In this document: positions 24,536-32,894 of the stretch, one piece after another
How the letters are laid out: each line of letters begins with the position of its first letter
How positions within the stretch are numbered: position 1 is the first letter of the stretch
Assembly (NCBI RefSeq): GCF_012726265.1
Contig: NZ_JAASAG010000012.1
Location: forward strand, 242,865-306,864
Source: Streptomyces sp. HNM0575
Lineage (GTDB): Bacteria > Actinomycetota > Actinomycetes > Streptomycetales > Streptomycetaceae
Reading direction: 5' to 3'
DNA: 64,000 nucleotides
Notes under the pieces: generated by a model
Databases searched by the model: none
What the model was told of the DNA's origin: nothing
Seen by the model: only the letters and a program-made list of their open reading frames with translations
Translations under genes and position numbers: made by a program

Positions 24536-25336
24536 ATGGCCTCCTTGATCTCCGGCACGCCCCCGAACCGCCCGGCCAGGCTCCATCTCTTCGATCTCGA
24601 CGGGACGTTGATCCGCGGTTCTTCGGCGGCGGTGGAGATTTCGCACCAGCTCGGACTGGACGAAGAGATCCGCGAGCTCGAACTGGCCTTTGCGGCAGGC
24701 GGAATGACCCCGCCGGAATTCGCGGCACGCGCTTGCGCACTGTGGTCGGAACTGACGGACGATCACGTCACCGCCGCTTTCATGGACGCACCTTGGCTGG
24801 CGGGAATCCGCGAGGTGTGGCAAGAGATACGGGAACGCGGCGAACGGTCCGCCGTCATTTCGCTCTCACCGGATTTCTTCGTCGGCAGGCTGCTTCTCCA
24901 GGCTCCGCCGTCGCGCCACGGGCGTGCTCCGCGCGACGGCACAGGTGACACGGCCGGGGCCCGGGGTCCGGCCGTCCTCACGGACCGCGGACCGGGCGGC
25001 CCACCGCGTGAGACCGGAGCGGATCCGGGGCGGGGCGCGGACGCCGCATACGGTTCCCGCTGGCCGACGGTCCCTTTCCGCGAGCAACCCGACCCGGCGG
25101 GGATTCTCTCGGCCGAGGCGAAGGTAAGGATCGCGGACGAACTCTGCGCGGAATTCGGTGTGTCGAGAAGCGATTGCGTGGCTTACGGCGACTCGATGTC
25201 GGACGCGGCGCTCTTCGCCGCGGTGCCCGTGTCGGTGGCGGTCAATGCCGACGGCCATGTACGCGACCTCGCCTCCGCCGAGTACGAGGGGGAGGATCTT
25301 CGCGAGGCTTACGGACTTGTCCGTAAGAGTCCGTAA
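24536..25336 (+). CDS. HAD-superfamily phosphatase (SerB-like)
   Basis: This 266-residue protein shows all HAD motifs: LHLFDLDGTLIRGSS (motif I, Asp nucleophile DxDGT), ISLSPDF (motif II Ser), AEAKVRI (motif III Lys) and YGDSMSDAALF (motif IV). The C1 cap resembles the phosphoserine-phosphatase group. A Gly/Arg/Pro-rich insertion of about 60 residues sits before the motif III region, unlike its relatives. Start ATG at 24536. Confidence 0.88.
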   Translation: MASLISGTPPNRPARLHLFDLDGTLIRGSSAAVEISHQLGLDEEIRELELAFAAGGMTPPEFAARACALWSELTDDHVTAAFMDAPWLAGIREVWQEIRERGERSAVISLSPDFFVGRLLLQAPPSRHGRAPRDGTGDTAGARGPAVLTDRGPGGPPRETGADPGRGADAAYGSRWPTVPFREQPDPAGILSAEAKVRIADELCAEFGVSRSDCVAYGDSMSDAALFAAVPVSVAVNADGHVRDLASAEYEGEDLREAYGLVRKSP

Positions 25337-25540
25337 TTCCCGCCAGTGGTGCACGTCACGTAATTCGCCCCCTGTGCGTATGGGACTTGTGTGGCGAAGT
25401 TATAACGGTATGGTCGAGTCCGCATCGCGCGCGGTACGGCACAGAATCCGCAGCCGGTGCCAGGGGGCCGCACCACCAGAACGACGTTCCGAATGCGCGA
25501 CTGCGCAGATTGTTCGTAGGAGTTCGAGGCGAGGCAGACC
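25337..25540 (+). promoter_or_regulatory. AT-richer promoter region of the flavohemoglobin gene
   Basis: The 204-bp gap is A/T-rich compared with its surroundings. It contains the 8-bp palindrome GTTATAAC at 25399-25406, which includes a TATAAC -10-like hexamer, and a repeated acgtaatt / gtaattc near 25335-25365. A purine-rich aggag lies upstream of the ATG at 25541. Confidence 0.45.
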
Positions 25541-27982
25541 ATGACGACCACATCGGCCGGTAACGGTCCGTCCGCGGGGGACGGCAGAGAAGAGAACGAC
25601 GGCGGATGGGGGTGGTTCACCCCCGCGCAGCCGACCGCCGAGGCAGAGGCGTCCCGTGAGAGCGAGCCGGGCGAGCAGACGCGACAGGCGGAGCAGCCGG
25701 GACGGCCGGAAGCCCCTGCGCAGGAACAGCAGGCACAGCGTCCTCAGCACCCCCAGTACCCCCACCAGGCACACCAGTCCGCGCAGTCCCCGCAGTCACC
25801 GGGCGCACAGCAGCCCGCACAGCAGCCCGCGCAGCAGGCACGGCAGGCGGAGCAGCCTCAACAGGCCCGTGCGGCGGGGCAGTCGGACCAGGCGGGACGT
25901 ACGGCGAGACCGGACGCCGCCGGCACCTGGGGCGCCGGTGGCAGCGGGCCCGCGGACGACCGCCGTGCGGACAACGGCGGCGCGGAGACGGGCAGTCGGC
26001 CGCTGAGCCCGATCGTCACCGGTGCCGGCGGCGGCCGGGCGGGCTGGGCCGAGACGCCCGAGGAGGCGGCGATACCCGTGCCGTCACCGCCGGACGCGAA
26101 CGGTCCGGCGGCCGGCGGCACCGACATGAACGCCCCTGATCCGAACGCTCCCGATCCCAACGCCTCTGATCCCAACGACCCGGTGGCGAACGGCCCTTAC
26201 GGACCCGGATCCGTCTCCCCTTACGGACCCGGCCCCTACGGCCCCGGTCCCGGCTCCAGCCCCACACCCGGTCCCGGCCCCGGGCCCGCCCCCGCTCCCG
26301 GCGCCGGAGAGCGCGGAGCGCCCGGTCCCGCCGGGTGGCCCGGCGGCGGTCCCGAGCCGGCCCGTGAACATCCCTCCCCTTCGCCGCAGGGCCGGACCGG
26401 GTCCGGGACTTGGGCTCCGCAGACCAGTACGCCGTCCCAGCCCGGCACCCGGGCCACGCCCCCGCAGTCCCAGTCCGGGCCCCAGTCCGGGCCCCGGTCC
26501 GAGCCCCAGGCCGGTGCGCGCCCCGCGCCTCCCCGCCCGCAGACGCCGCCCGACGTGCAGGCACCGCCCCGGCCGCAGGCCCCTCCGGAGCCCCGGCATC
26601 CGCAGGCCCCGCAGGGTCCTCCACCGCAGACGCCTCCTGCGGCCCAGGCTCCGGCTCCGGCTCCGGCTCCGCCACAGGGCCCTCCCCAAGCTCCGCCCCA
26701 GACGCCACCCCAGGCCCCGCCGCAGGCGGCACCTCAGGCCGCGCCCCCGGCCGGCAGCGGAACGCGCCCGCACCCCAGCGGCCCCCTGTACGACGAGGCG
26801 ACGGCCGCCGCCGCGCCCGTCCCCGAAGTCGAGTCGCACGACGCGGGGTTGATCCGCCGCACGCTGGAAGAGATCGAGCCGCGGGCCGACGCGGCCACCG
26901 CGTACTTCTATGCGCTGCTCTTCGTCCAGCAGCCCCAACTGCGGGACCTGTTCCCCGTCTCCATGGACACCCAGCGCGACCGTCTCTTCAGGGCGCTGCT
27001 CACGGCCGTCCGGCTCGCCGACGAAGTCGAGGCGCTCACCGAGTACTTGGCGGGTCTGGGCCGCGGCCACCGCAAGTACGGCACGCTCCCCGAGCACTAC
27101 CCGGCCGTCGGCGAGTGCCTGCTGGGCGCGCTCGCGCAGTACGCGCCGGAGAGCTGGAGCCAGGAGACCGAGGAGGCCTGGGTCCGTGCGTACACGACGA
27201 TCTCGCAGGCCATGATCGACGCCGCCGCCGAGGACGCGCAGCACGCCCCGGCCTGGTGGAACGCCCAGATCGTCTCGCACGAGCTGCGCACTTCCGAGAT
27301 CGCCGTGATCACCCTCAGACCTGACCAGCCGTACCCGTTCCTCGCGGGCCAGTACACGAGCGTCGAGACGCCGTGGTGGCCGCGGGTCTGGCGGCACTAC
27401 TCCTTCGCGTCGTCGCCGCGTTCCGACGGGCTGCTCACCTTCCACGTGAAGGCCGTCCCGGCCGGGTGGGTCTCCAACGCCCTCGTGCACCGTGCGCGTC
27501 CCGGCGACGTGCTGCGGCTGGGACCGCCGGCGGGCAGCATGACGGTCGACCACGTGACGGAGAGCGGTCTGCTGTGCGTCGGCGGCGGTACGGGGATAGC
27601 CCCGATCCGCGCGCTGGTGGAGGATGTCGCGGAGCACGGCCGTAGCCGGCCCGTCGAGGTCTTCTACGGAGCGCGCAGCGATCACGACCTCTACGACCTG
27701 GACACCATGATGCGGCTGGAGCAGAAGCACCGCTGGCTGTCAGTGCGTCCGGTGGTCGCGACCCCGCCGGGTTCGGCGTTCGCGAACGCCCTCGCCGGTC
27801 AACTCCCCGACGCCGTACGGCAGTACGGGCCCTGGGCCGAATACGACGGCTATCTCTCGGGTCCGCCCGGGATGATCCGCAGCGGCGTCGACGCCCTGAT
27901 GGCCTCGGGCGTTCCGGCCGACCGGATACGGCACGACTCGCTGACGGAGCTGATCACCGGCGGTGCGAGAGGTTCCGGGTGA
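25541..27982 (+). CDS. Flavohemoglobin-like protein with 420-residue Pro-rich N-terminus
   Basis: This 813-residue protein is a fused globin-reductase. Residues 1 to about 420 are Pro/Gln/Ala/Gly-rich low complexity. The globin domain (about 425-560) has the B10 Tyr in AYFYALLF and the proximal His in GRGHRKYG. The FAD domain shows WRHYSFASSP, and the NAD(P)H domain has VGGGTGIAPIRALVEDV and FYGARSDHDLYDL with the C-terminal YLSGPPGMI. By family it could oxidise nitric oxide or act as an oxygen/heme sensor with electron input; activity is inferred. The ATG at 25541 is used. Confidence 0.9.
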   Translation: MTTTSAGNGPSAGDGREENDGGWGWFTPAQPTAEAEASRESEPGEQTRQAEQPGRPEAPAQEQQAQRPQHPQYPHQAHQSAQSPQSPGAQQPAQQPAQQARQAEQPQQARAAGQSDQAGRTARPDAAGTWGAGGSGPADDRRADNGGAETGSRPLSPIVTGAGGGRAGWAETPEEAAIPVPSPPDANGPAAGGTDMNAPDPNAPDPNASDPNDPVANGPYGPGSVSPYGPGPYGPGPGSSPTPGPGPGPAPAPGAGERGAPGPAGWPGGGPEPAREHPSPSPQGRTGSGTWAPQTSTPSQPGTRATPPQSQSGPQSGPRSEPQAGARPAPPRPQTPPDVQAPPRPQAPPEPRHPQAPQGPPPQTPPAAQAPAPAPAPPQGPPQAPPQTPPQAPPQAAPQAAPPAGSGTRPHPSGPLYDEATAAAAPVPEVESHDAGLIRRTLEEIEPRADAATAYFYALLFVQQPQLRDLFPVSMDTQRDRLFRALLTAVRLADEVEALTEYLAGLGRGHRKYGTLPEHYPAVGECLLGALAQYAPESWSQETEEAWVRAYTTISQAMIDAAAEDAQHAPAWWNAQIVSHELRTSEIAVITLRPDQPYPFLAGQYTSVETPWWPRVWRHYSFASSPRSDGLLTFHVKAVPAGWVSNALVHRARPGDVLRLGPPAGSMTVDHVTESGLLCVGGGTGIAPIRALVEDVAEHGRSRPVEVFYGARSDHDLYDLDTMMRLEQKHRWLSVRPVVATPPGSAFANALAGQLPDAVRQYGPWAEYDGYLSGPPGMIRSGVDALMASGVPADRIRHDSLTELITGGARGSG

Positions 27983-28395
27983 GCCGGCGCCATGGGAGCG
28001 TGCGGCGGACGTTTCCCGGGGCGTAACGCGGGCGCCGCTCCCCGCGCACTGGAAGCAGGAAAGAGCGCGAGAGCATCGACGACGAGAACAAGCACGCGGA
28101 ACGGCTCCGCGGAACAAACCCCGTGCGACAGCCCTGCGCAACGAGCACGAGCGCGAACCAGCAGTACGCGAACCACCAGTACGCGAACCACCGAGTACGC
28201 GAACGGGCAAGAGCGCGCATGAACATGAGCGCCGGCGAGCACAAGAGCGCGAGCGAGCACAGCATCTGAATCAGGACCGGAACCACGCCGGAAGAGCGCG
28301 GGCGGGGAACCGGTCTCCGGCCCGGCTGGGCACGCGGCGCCGGGTACGAGCGCGAACGGTACGTGAAGGAAGAGGAAGGCGAAGGGGTCAGCGGC
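27983..28395. other. Gene-poor stretch with tandem agtacgcgaaccacc repeats
   Basis: This 413-bp gap carries Arg-rich frames that I do not accept as genes. Positions about 28145-28205 contain three near-copies of a 15-bp unit agtacgcgaaccacc, and surrounding gcgagag/gaacgg motifs are degenerate relatives. It includes the Shine-Dalgarno gaagggg of the next gene. Confidence 0.6.
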
Positions 28396-29739
28396 GTGGC
28401 TGAGGCGGAGGAGCCACGTCCGTGGGTCGGGCAGGACTCGCGGACTGGACACGAGCGGCACGAGCGGAACGAACAGGGACACGAGCCCGAACACGGCAGG
28501 GCGGCATCCGAGGGGGCACGGCCCCGTACGGGCAGTGAGGGTGAGCACCTGCTGCAACGGCGGCTCGGTACGTCCGACCGCGCGGAGCGCTTCTACGACG
28601 AGCAGATGCTCGACCATCTCAACGAGCGGATGCGGGAGTTCATACAGCGGCAGGAGATGTTCTTCCTGGCGACCGCGGACGCGTCGGGCGAGTGCGACAG
28701 CAGTTTCCGCGCGGGCCCGGCGGGCTTCCTCCAGGTGCTCGGCGAACGCACCCTGGCGTATCCGGAGTACCGGGGCAACGGCGTGCACGCGAGCCTCGGC
28801 AACATCCAGGAGAACCCGCACCTGGGCATCATGCTGATCGACTTCACCCGGGCACGCATCGGGCTGCACGTCAACGGCCGCGCGAAGGTGGTCGAGGACG
28901 AGGAGATCCGCGCCGCGTATCCCCATCTGCCGGAGGACCCGGTGCCGGGCCGGCGCCCGCAGCTGTGGGTGCAAGTGGAGGTCGAAGAGGCGTACATCCA
29001 CTGCGCGAAGCACATTCCGCAGATGCAGAAGGCGCCGAAACGTACCGCCAGGGACTGGGGCACGGACGACTACAAGCGCAAGGGCGGCGACTTCTTCGGT
29101 ACGGCGCGCGACGCGCGCGAGCGTGCGGCCGAAGGCGTGGGCGGCGCCCGCGAGCACGAAGTGCGCCCCGAGCCGCGGCCCTCCGAGCCGGCGCCTTCCG
29201 AAACGGGGCCTTCCGAAACGGGGCCCTTTGCGCCCCCCGAGCCCGCCGGGCCCGCCGTGACGGGTGTGGCGGACATGCTGCCGCTCGACACCCCTTCGTC
29301 TCCGTCACCGTCCTCGTCTTCGTCACCGTCCTCGTCTTCGTCACCGTCCTCGTCACCGCGCTCCGGCAATCCGTTCACGGACCCCGCCGCCGGAGCGCGT
29401 GAGACCCCCACCGTGCCGGAACAGCGGCGCTCTCCCGACTTTCAGTGGCCGGAGATGCCGTCGCCTCCCCGCTTCCCCACCGCGTCGCTCAACTCGCAGG
29501 AGCAGTCCGGGCTTTCGGGCCGCCCGGGTCAGCTGGGCCAGTCGGGCCTGCCGGGCCCGTCCGCGATGGACGGCGCGTCCGGTGCGCTCGCGGCGCGTGC
29601 CGCTCAGTCCCCCGACGGCTTGGACGTGAGCGGTTCGGACCCGGAGGCGTGGCGCCAGGAGGCCGAGCGTGCGCTGGCCGAGGCGCAGCGGCGCGGGGCG
29701 ATGAGCGAAACCAGCTCGTTCCAGGGCTGGTTCGGCTGA
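28396..29739 (+). CDS. FMN split-barrel (pyridoxamine 5'-phosphate oxidase-like) protein
   Basis: This protein of about 447 residues has the PNPOx-like FMN fold at residues about 75-240 (REFIQRQEMFFLATADASGECDSSFRAGPAGFLQV, then YPEYRGNGVHASLGNIQENPHLGIMLIDF), with a long N-terminal acidic tail and a C-terminal Pro/Ser-rich tail with SPSSSS repeats (DNA repeats about 29290-29355). The flavin reduction substrate is unknown. The GTG at 28396 is preferred because gaagggg precedes it; another GTG at 28363 lacks a Shine-Dalgarno. It lies downstream of the flavohemoglobin, suggesting a redox link. Confidence 0.85.
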   Translation: MAEAEEPRPWVGQDSRTGHERHERNEQGHEPEHGRAASEGARPRTGSEGEHLLQRRLGTSDRAERFYDEQMLDHLNERMREFIQRQEMFFLATADASGECDSSFRAGPAGFLQVLGERTLAYPEYRGNGVHASLGNIQENPHLGIMLIDFTRARIGLHVNGRAKVVEDEEIRAAYPHLPEDPVPGRRPQLWVQVEVEEAYIHCAKHIPQMQKAPKRTARDWGTDDYKRKGGDFFGTARDARERAAEGVGGAREHEVRPEPRPSEPAPSETGPSETGPFAPPEPAGPAVTGVADMLPLDTPSSPSPSSSSSPSSSSSPSSSPRSGNPFTDPAAGARETPTVPEQRRSPDFQWPEMPSPPRFPTASLNSQEQSGLSGRPGQLGQSGLPGPSAMDGASGALAARAAQSPDGLDVSGSDPEAWRQEAERALAEAQRRGAMSETSSFQGWFG

Positions 29740-29823
29740 GCCGGGCGGGCGGGCCCAACGGCCGCCCGCCGCACTGCCGTTGCGCACACCGAGCAGCGGC
29801 GACCCGGTCCGAGCCGGGCCGGG

Positions 29824-30324
29824 TCAGCCCAAGTCGGGGGCGAGCAGCGCCAGTACGCCCTCGATGTTCTTGTCGAGGTACGAGCGCAACGCGGGCGGCA
29901 CGACCTCGACCGACGCGATGCCCTCGCGGGTGAAGGGCACCCGCACGAACTCGTACTCCCCGCACGGCTCGTCGACCTCCGGGCCGTGCCTGCGGGAGAG
30001 GTCCATCGAGGCGAGGCGGCAGACGAAGAAGTGCTGCACCTTCACCCCCGTCCCGCCCTGCTCCGTGGTGTGCGGAACGGTGTCGACGAAGGCCGGCACC
30101 ACGTCCGTGACCTTCGCGCCCAACTCCTCGTCGACCTCGCGGTGAAGCGCGTCGATGACGGAGGAGTCCACGCCCGGTTCGACCCCGCCGCCCGGAGTGA
30201 TCCAGTACGGCTCGCGGCCGGGCTTGGTGCGCTTGATCAGCACGAGTCTCGGAGCGCCGGTGCCGTCTGCGTCGAGGAGCAGGGCGCGGGCGGTGCGCTT
30301 CACCACGGGACGTTCATGGGGCAT
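29824..30324 (-). CDS. NUDIX hydrolase
   Basis: This 166-residue protein has the NUDIX fold: WITPGGGVEPGVDSSVIDALHREVDEELGA. The catalytic REVDEELG core is intact, but the upstream Glu of the canonical box is Ser. The N-terminus (RTARALLLDADGTGAPRLVLIKRTKPGREPYW) is typical. The nucleotide substrate is not shown. Start ATG at 30324, with an alternative further upstream. It is divergent from the transporter operon, with a 480-bp gap. Confidence 0.88.
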   Translation of the reverse strand: MPHERPVVKRTARALLLDADGTGAPRLVLIKRTKPGREPYWITPGGGVEPGVDSSVIDALHREVDEELGAKVTDVVPAFVDTVPHTTEQGGTGVKVQHFFVCRLASMDLSRRHGPEVDEPCGEYEFVRVPFTREGIASVEVVPPALRSYLDKNIEGVLALLAPDLG

Positions 30325-30481
30325 GGGTGAGGTCTGGCCCGCGGTGCGGCGGGTCAAACACCGTCCCGTGCCGATGTACGGACATCCGGACCTGAATCCG
30401 GGGAGCCGGACTCCACAACCCCTGTCGCCGCACCGCGCGGACCCTCGCAGCGGGGAATATCTTTACGGAGGCATATCGATA

Positions 30482-30532
30482 ATGTCGTCTGCGTCACTGG
30501 ACATTGACGCAGAGTCAACTAACCTGGTTTGA
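30482..30532 (+). CDS. Candidate 16-residue leader peptide
   Basis: ATG to TGA encodes MSSASLDIDAESTNLV. The Shine-Dalgarno GGAGG at 30467-30471 is 10 nt upstream, which is proper spacing. A 9-bp hairpin (TCTGCGTCA / TGACGCAGA) lies inside the frame. The stop codon immediately precedes hairpin segment 1 of the alternating structure that follows. It resembles a leader-peptide ORF, but no amino-acid run hints at a stalling signal. Confidence 0.4.
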   Translation: MSSASLDIDAESTNLV

Positions 30533-30604
30533 GCGGTTCTTGGCGCATTGAACCGCGACCGGGCGGTTCGAGGCATGAGGGGGGAGCCTCGAACCGCTCT
30601 CATG
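30533..30604 (+). promoter_or_regulatory. Alternating hairpins, attenuator-like
   Basis: Segments 1 GCGGTTC (30533-30539), 2 GAACCGC (30550-30556), 3 GCGGTTCGAGGC (30563-30574) and 4 GCCTCGAACCGC (30586-30597) can pair 1:2 plus 3:4, or 2:3. The 3:4 stem is a perfect 12 bp, terminator-like, but followed by tctcatg rather than a T-tract. Translation of the preceding small frame could choose between the folds. Confidence 0.5.
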
Positions 30605-30804
30605 TGTACGGGCGGACGCGCGCGCCCGGGCTCCCACCCTCCGTTCCGGTTCGCCGCGCTCGCGGCGCGTTCCCTCCGCCCCCTCGCCGTCTCCCGCCGC
30701 CGCCTTTCCGTGCGTACCCGCTCCTTGACCCCGAAGGTATGCGGCCCCAATACTGCGTTCGCAGACCGTGCAAGTGTGCGTCAGTCGAACGATCGGAGAC
30801 GCGG

Positions 30805-32280
30805 ATGTCGCCGGGAACGATTCTGAGAAGCGCCTTCACCAGCAAGCTCTACGTCACGGTCCTCGTCGCGATCGTCCTCGGCGCGGTGGTGGGCCTCGCG
30901 GCGCCCGGTGTGGGCGCCGCCATGGAGCCCGTCGGTACGGGGTTCATCTCGCTCATCCAGATGCTGATCGCCCCGGTGATCTTCTGCACGATCGTCAGCG
31001 GCATCGCGTCGGCGGGTGAACTCACCAGCGTCGGGCGGATCGGTGTGAAGGCCCTGGTCTACTTCGAGGTCCTCACCACGATCGCCCTGATCATCGGGCT
31101 GATCGTGATGGACGTGGCCGCGCCGGGAGCCGGCGTGCACGCCGACCCGGCGAAGGTCGAAGTGACGGGCATGGCCCGCTCCTACATGGAGCAGGGCGAG
31201 GCGCAGCACTGGTACGACTTCGTCGTCCAGATCATCCCCGACAGCATGGTCGGCGCCTTCACCGAGGGCAATGTGCTCCAAGTGCTGCTGATCTCGGTGC
31301 TGTTCGCCGTCTCGGTGAAGATGCTGGGCGAGCGCGGGGAACCGCTGGTGCGCGGCGTCGAACGCGTCGGAGAGGCCGTCTTCGGCATCGTCCGGCTGAT
31401 CATGTATCTCGCTCCGGTCGGTGCGTTCGGCGCCATGGCCTTCACCGTCGGGAAGTTCGGCACGGGCACCCTCGTATCGCTGATGGGAGTTGTGCTGCTC
31501 TTCCTGGGCACGAGCGTCTTCTTCTCCGTCGTCGTGCTCGGCGTGGTGGCCCGGCTGTGCGGCATCCGCGTGCTGCCGCTCTACCGGCACTTCAAGGACG
31601 AGCTGCTCATCACGCTCGGCACCGCCAACTACGAGGCGGTCATGCCGCAGTTGATGACGAAGCTCGTCGCCCTGGGCTGCCCCAAGCGGATCGTCGGGCT
31701 CACCGTGCCCTCGGGGTACGCCTTCAACGGGGACGGCGTCTGCCTCTATCTGGGCTTCGCCGCGCTGTACATCGCCCAGGCCTTCGATGTGCACATGTCC
31801 TTCTGGCAGCAGCTCGGTCTGCTCGCCGTATTCATGATCACGTCGAAGGGCAGTGCCGGGGTCGCCGGAGCGGGATTCGTCATCCTCGCCGCCACGCTGT
31901 CGACGACCGCGGCCGTGCCCGTCGCCGGGATCATGCTCGTCCTCGGCGTCGACCGCTTCCTGTCCACGCTGCGCGGGCTGGTCAGCCTCACCGGCCAGAT
32001 ACTCGGCAGCATCGTCGTCAGTCGCTGGGAAGGGGTCTTCGACAGGGAACGGGCACGTGCCGTGCTCTATGGACGGCAGCCGGCCGCCGCGGAGCCCGCC
32101 GTCGCGGGCGCGTACCCGGAAGGCTCCGTACCAGCCCGGCGCGACGGCTCCGGCGAAGGTCCCGGCGGCGATCCGGGCGGCGATCCGGGCGGCGGTCCGG
32201 GCGGCGGTCCGGGCGATGGCCACGAGGGCGATGGTCACGAGGCCGCGGCGGACGGCACGACCGCCGAGCAGCGGCGATAG
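30805..32280 (+). CDS. DAACS-family (DctA/GltP-like) dicarboxylate/amino-acid:cation symporter
   Basis: This 491-residue symporter begins SAFTSKLYVTVLVAIVLGAVVGLAAPGVGAAMEPVGTGFISLIQMLIAPVIFCTIVSGIA, the DctA N-terminal signature, with PIGAFGAMAFTVGKFG-like and SKGSAGVAGAGFVILAATL blocks. The usual Ser-rich hairpin loop is replaced by TANYEAVMPQLM, and NGDGVCLYLGFAALYIAQA carries the substrate region. The C-terminal tail is Gly/Asp-rich repeats. It is the first gene of a cluster with CMD, SDR and amidohydrolase genes, so it may import their substrate. ATG at 30805 after ggagac. Confidence 0.9.
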   Translation: MSPGTILRSAFTSKLYVTVLVAIVLGAVVGLAAPGVGAAMEPVGTGFISLIQMLIAPVIFCTIVSGIASAGELTSVGRIGVKALVYFEVLTTIALIIGLIVMDVAAPGAGVHADPAKVEVTGMARSYMEQGEAQHWYDFVVQIIPDSMVGAFTEGNVLQVLLISVLFAVSVKMLGERGEPLVRGVERVGEAVFGIVRLIMYLAPVGAFGAMAFTVGKFGTGTLVSLMGVVLLFLGTSVFFSVVVLGVVARLCGIRVLPLYRHFKDELLITLGTANYEAVMPQLMTKLVALGCPKRIVGLTVPSGYAFNGDGVCLYLGFAALYIAQAFDVHMSFWQQLGLLAVFMITSKGSAGVAGAGFVILAATLSTTAAVPVAGIMLVLGVDRFLSTLRGLVSLTGQILGSIVVSRWEGVFDRERARAVLYGRQPAAAEPAVAGAYPEGSVPARRDGSGEGPGGDPGGDPGGGPGGGPGDGHEGDGHEAAADGTTAEQRR

Positions 32281-32357
32281 CCGTTCCCCTCCTCCCGTGT
32301 CCGGTGTCCGACTCCCGTACGTACGAAGCCCGTTCAGGAACACCCGAAAGGATTTCG

Positions 32358-32894
32358 ATGGCCCGGCTCGACTACGTCCGCCACAGCAGCGAGGTCGCGG
32401 AGCGCATCCGCCTGCGCAGGGGCGGAAGCCTGACCCCGCTTGACGGAATGCTGCTGCACAGCGCGCCCGTCGCGGACGGATGGAACAGCCTGCTGGGCGC
32501 CATACGTGACAGCACGTCCCTGCCGCCCGCCCTCCGCGAGCTGGCGATCCTCCGTGTCGCGGCGCTCAACGGCGCGTCGTACGAGTGGCAGGCGCACGAG
32601 CCGGTCGGACGTGCTGCCGGGCTCACCGACGCACACCTCGACGCGCTGCACGAGGGCGGCGGCACGGCGGCGCTGACTCCGGAGCAGCGTGCGACGCTCG
32701 ACTACACCGACGCCATGACCCGTCAAGTGGCCGTCCCCGACCGGGTCTTCGACCGGCTGCGGGAGCACTTCGACGACCGGCAGATCGTCGAGCTGACCGC
32801 CACCGTCGGCACGTACAACCTCGTCTCCCGTTTCCTCGTCGCTCTCGAAGTCGGCACGGACGACGCGGGTACGGGCCAGGAGCTGAGCGCATGA
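32358..32894 (+). CDS. Carboxymuconolactone-decarboxylase (CMD) family protein
   Basis: This 178-residue helical protein matches CMD/AhpD-like proteins (LPPALRELAILRVAALNGASYEWQAHEPVGRAAGLTDAHL, then LTATVGTYNLVSRFLVAL). The redox CxxC of AhpD is absent, and the AhpD-type EW.H position is kept, fitting a decarboxylase or unknown enzyme. It follows the transporter by 77 bp and overlaps the SDR start by ATGA, so translation is coupled. Confidence 0.88.
   Translation: MARLDYVRHSSEVAERIRLRRGGSLTPLDGMLLHSAPVADGWNSLLGAIRDSTSLPPALRELAILRVAALNGASYEWQAHEPVGRAAGLTDAHLDALHEGGGTAALTPEQRATLDYTDAMTRQVAVPDRVFDRLREHFDDRQIVELTATVGTYNLVSRFLVALEVGTDDAGTGQELSA

Larger units (their letters stand above)
30325..30804 (+). 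other. Long intergenic region with structured leader
   Basis: This 480-bp gap precedes the DAACS transporter operon. It contains a small open frame with a good Shine-Dalgarno (30482-30532) and hairpins at 30488-30513, 30533-30556 and 30563-30597. From about 30605 to 30790 I see no structure except a GC-rich tract. Confidence 0.7.

Noticed and set aside
27963..28403. Arg/Glu-rich frame in the gap before the FMN protein
   Set aside because: Composition follows the repeated DNA, no Shine-Dalgarno, overlaps flanking genes at both ends.
30533..30604. 6C RNA on the minus strand
   Set aside because: One loop reads CCCCCC on the minus strand, but 6C needs two such hairpins; the second loop has no C run.
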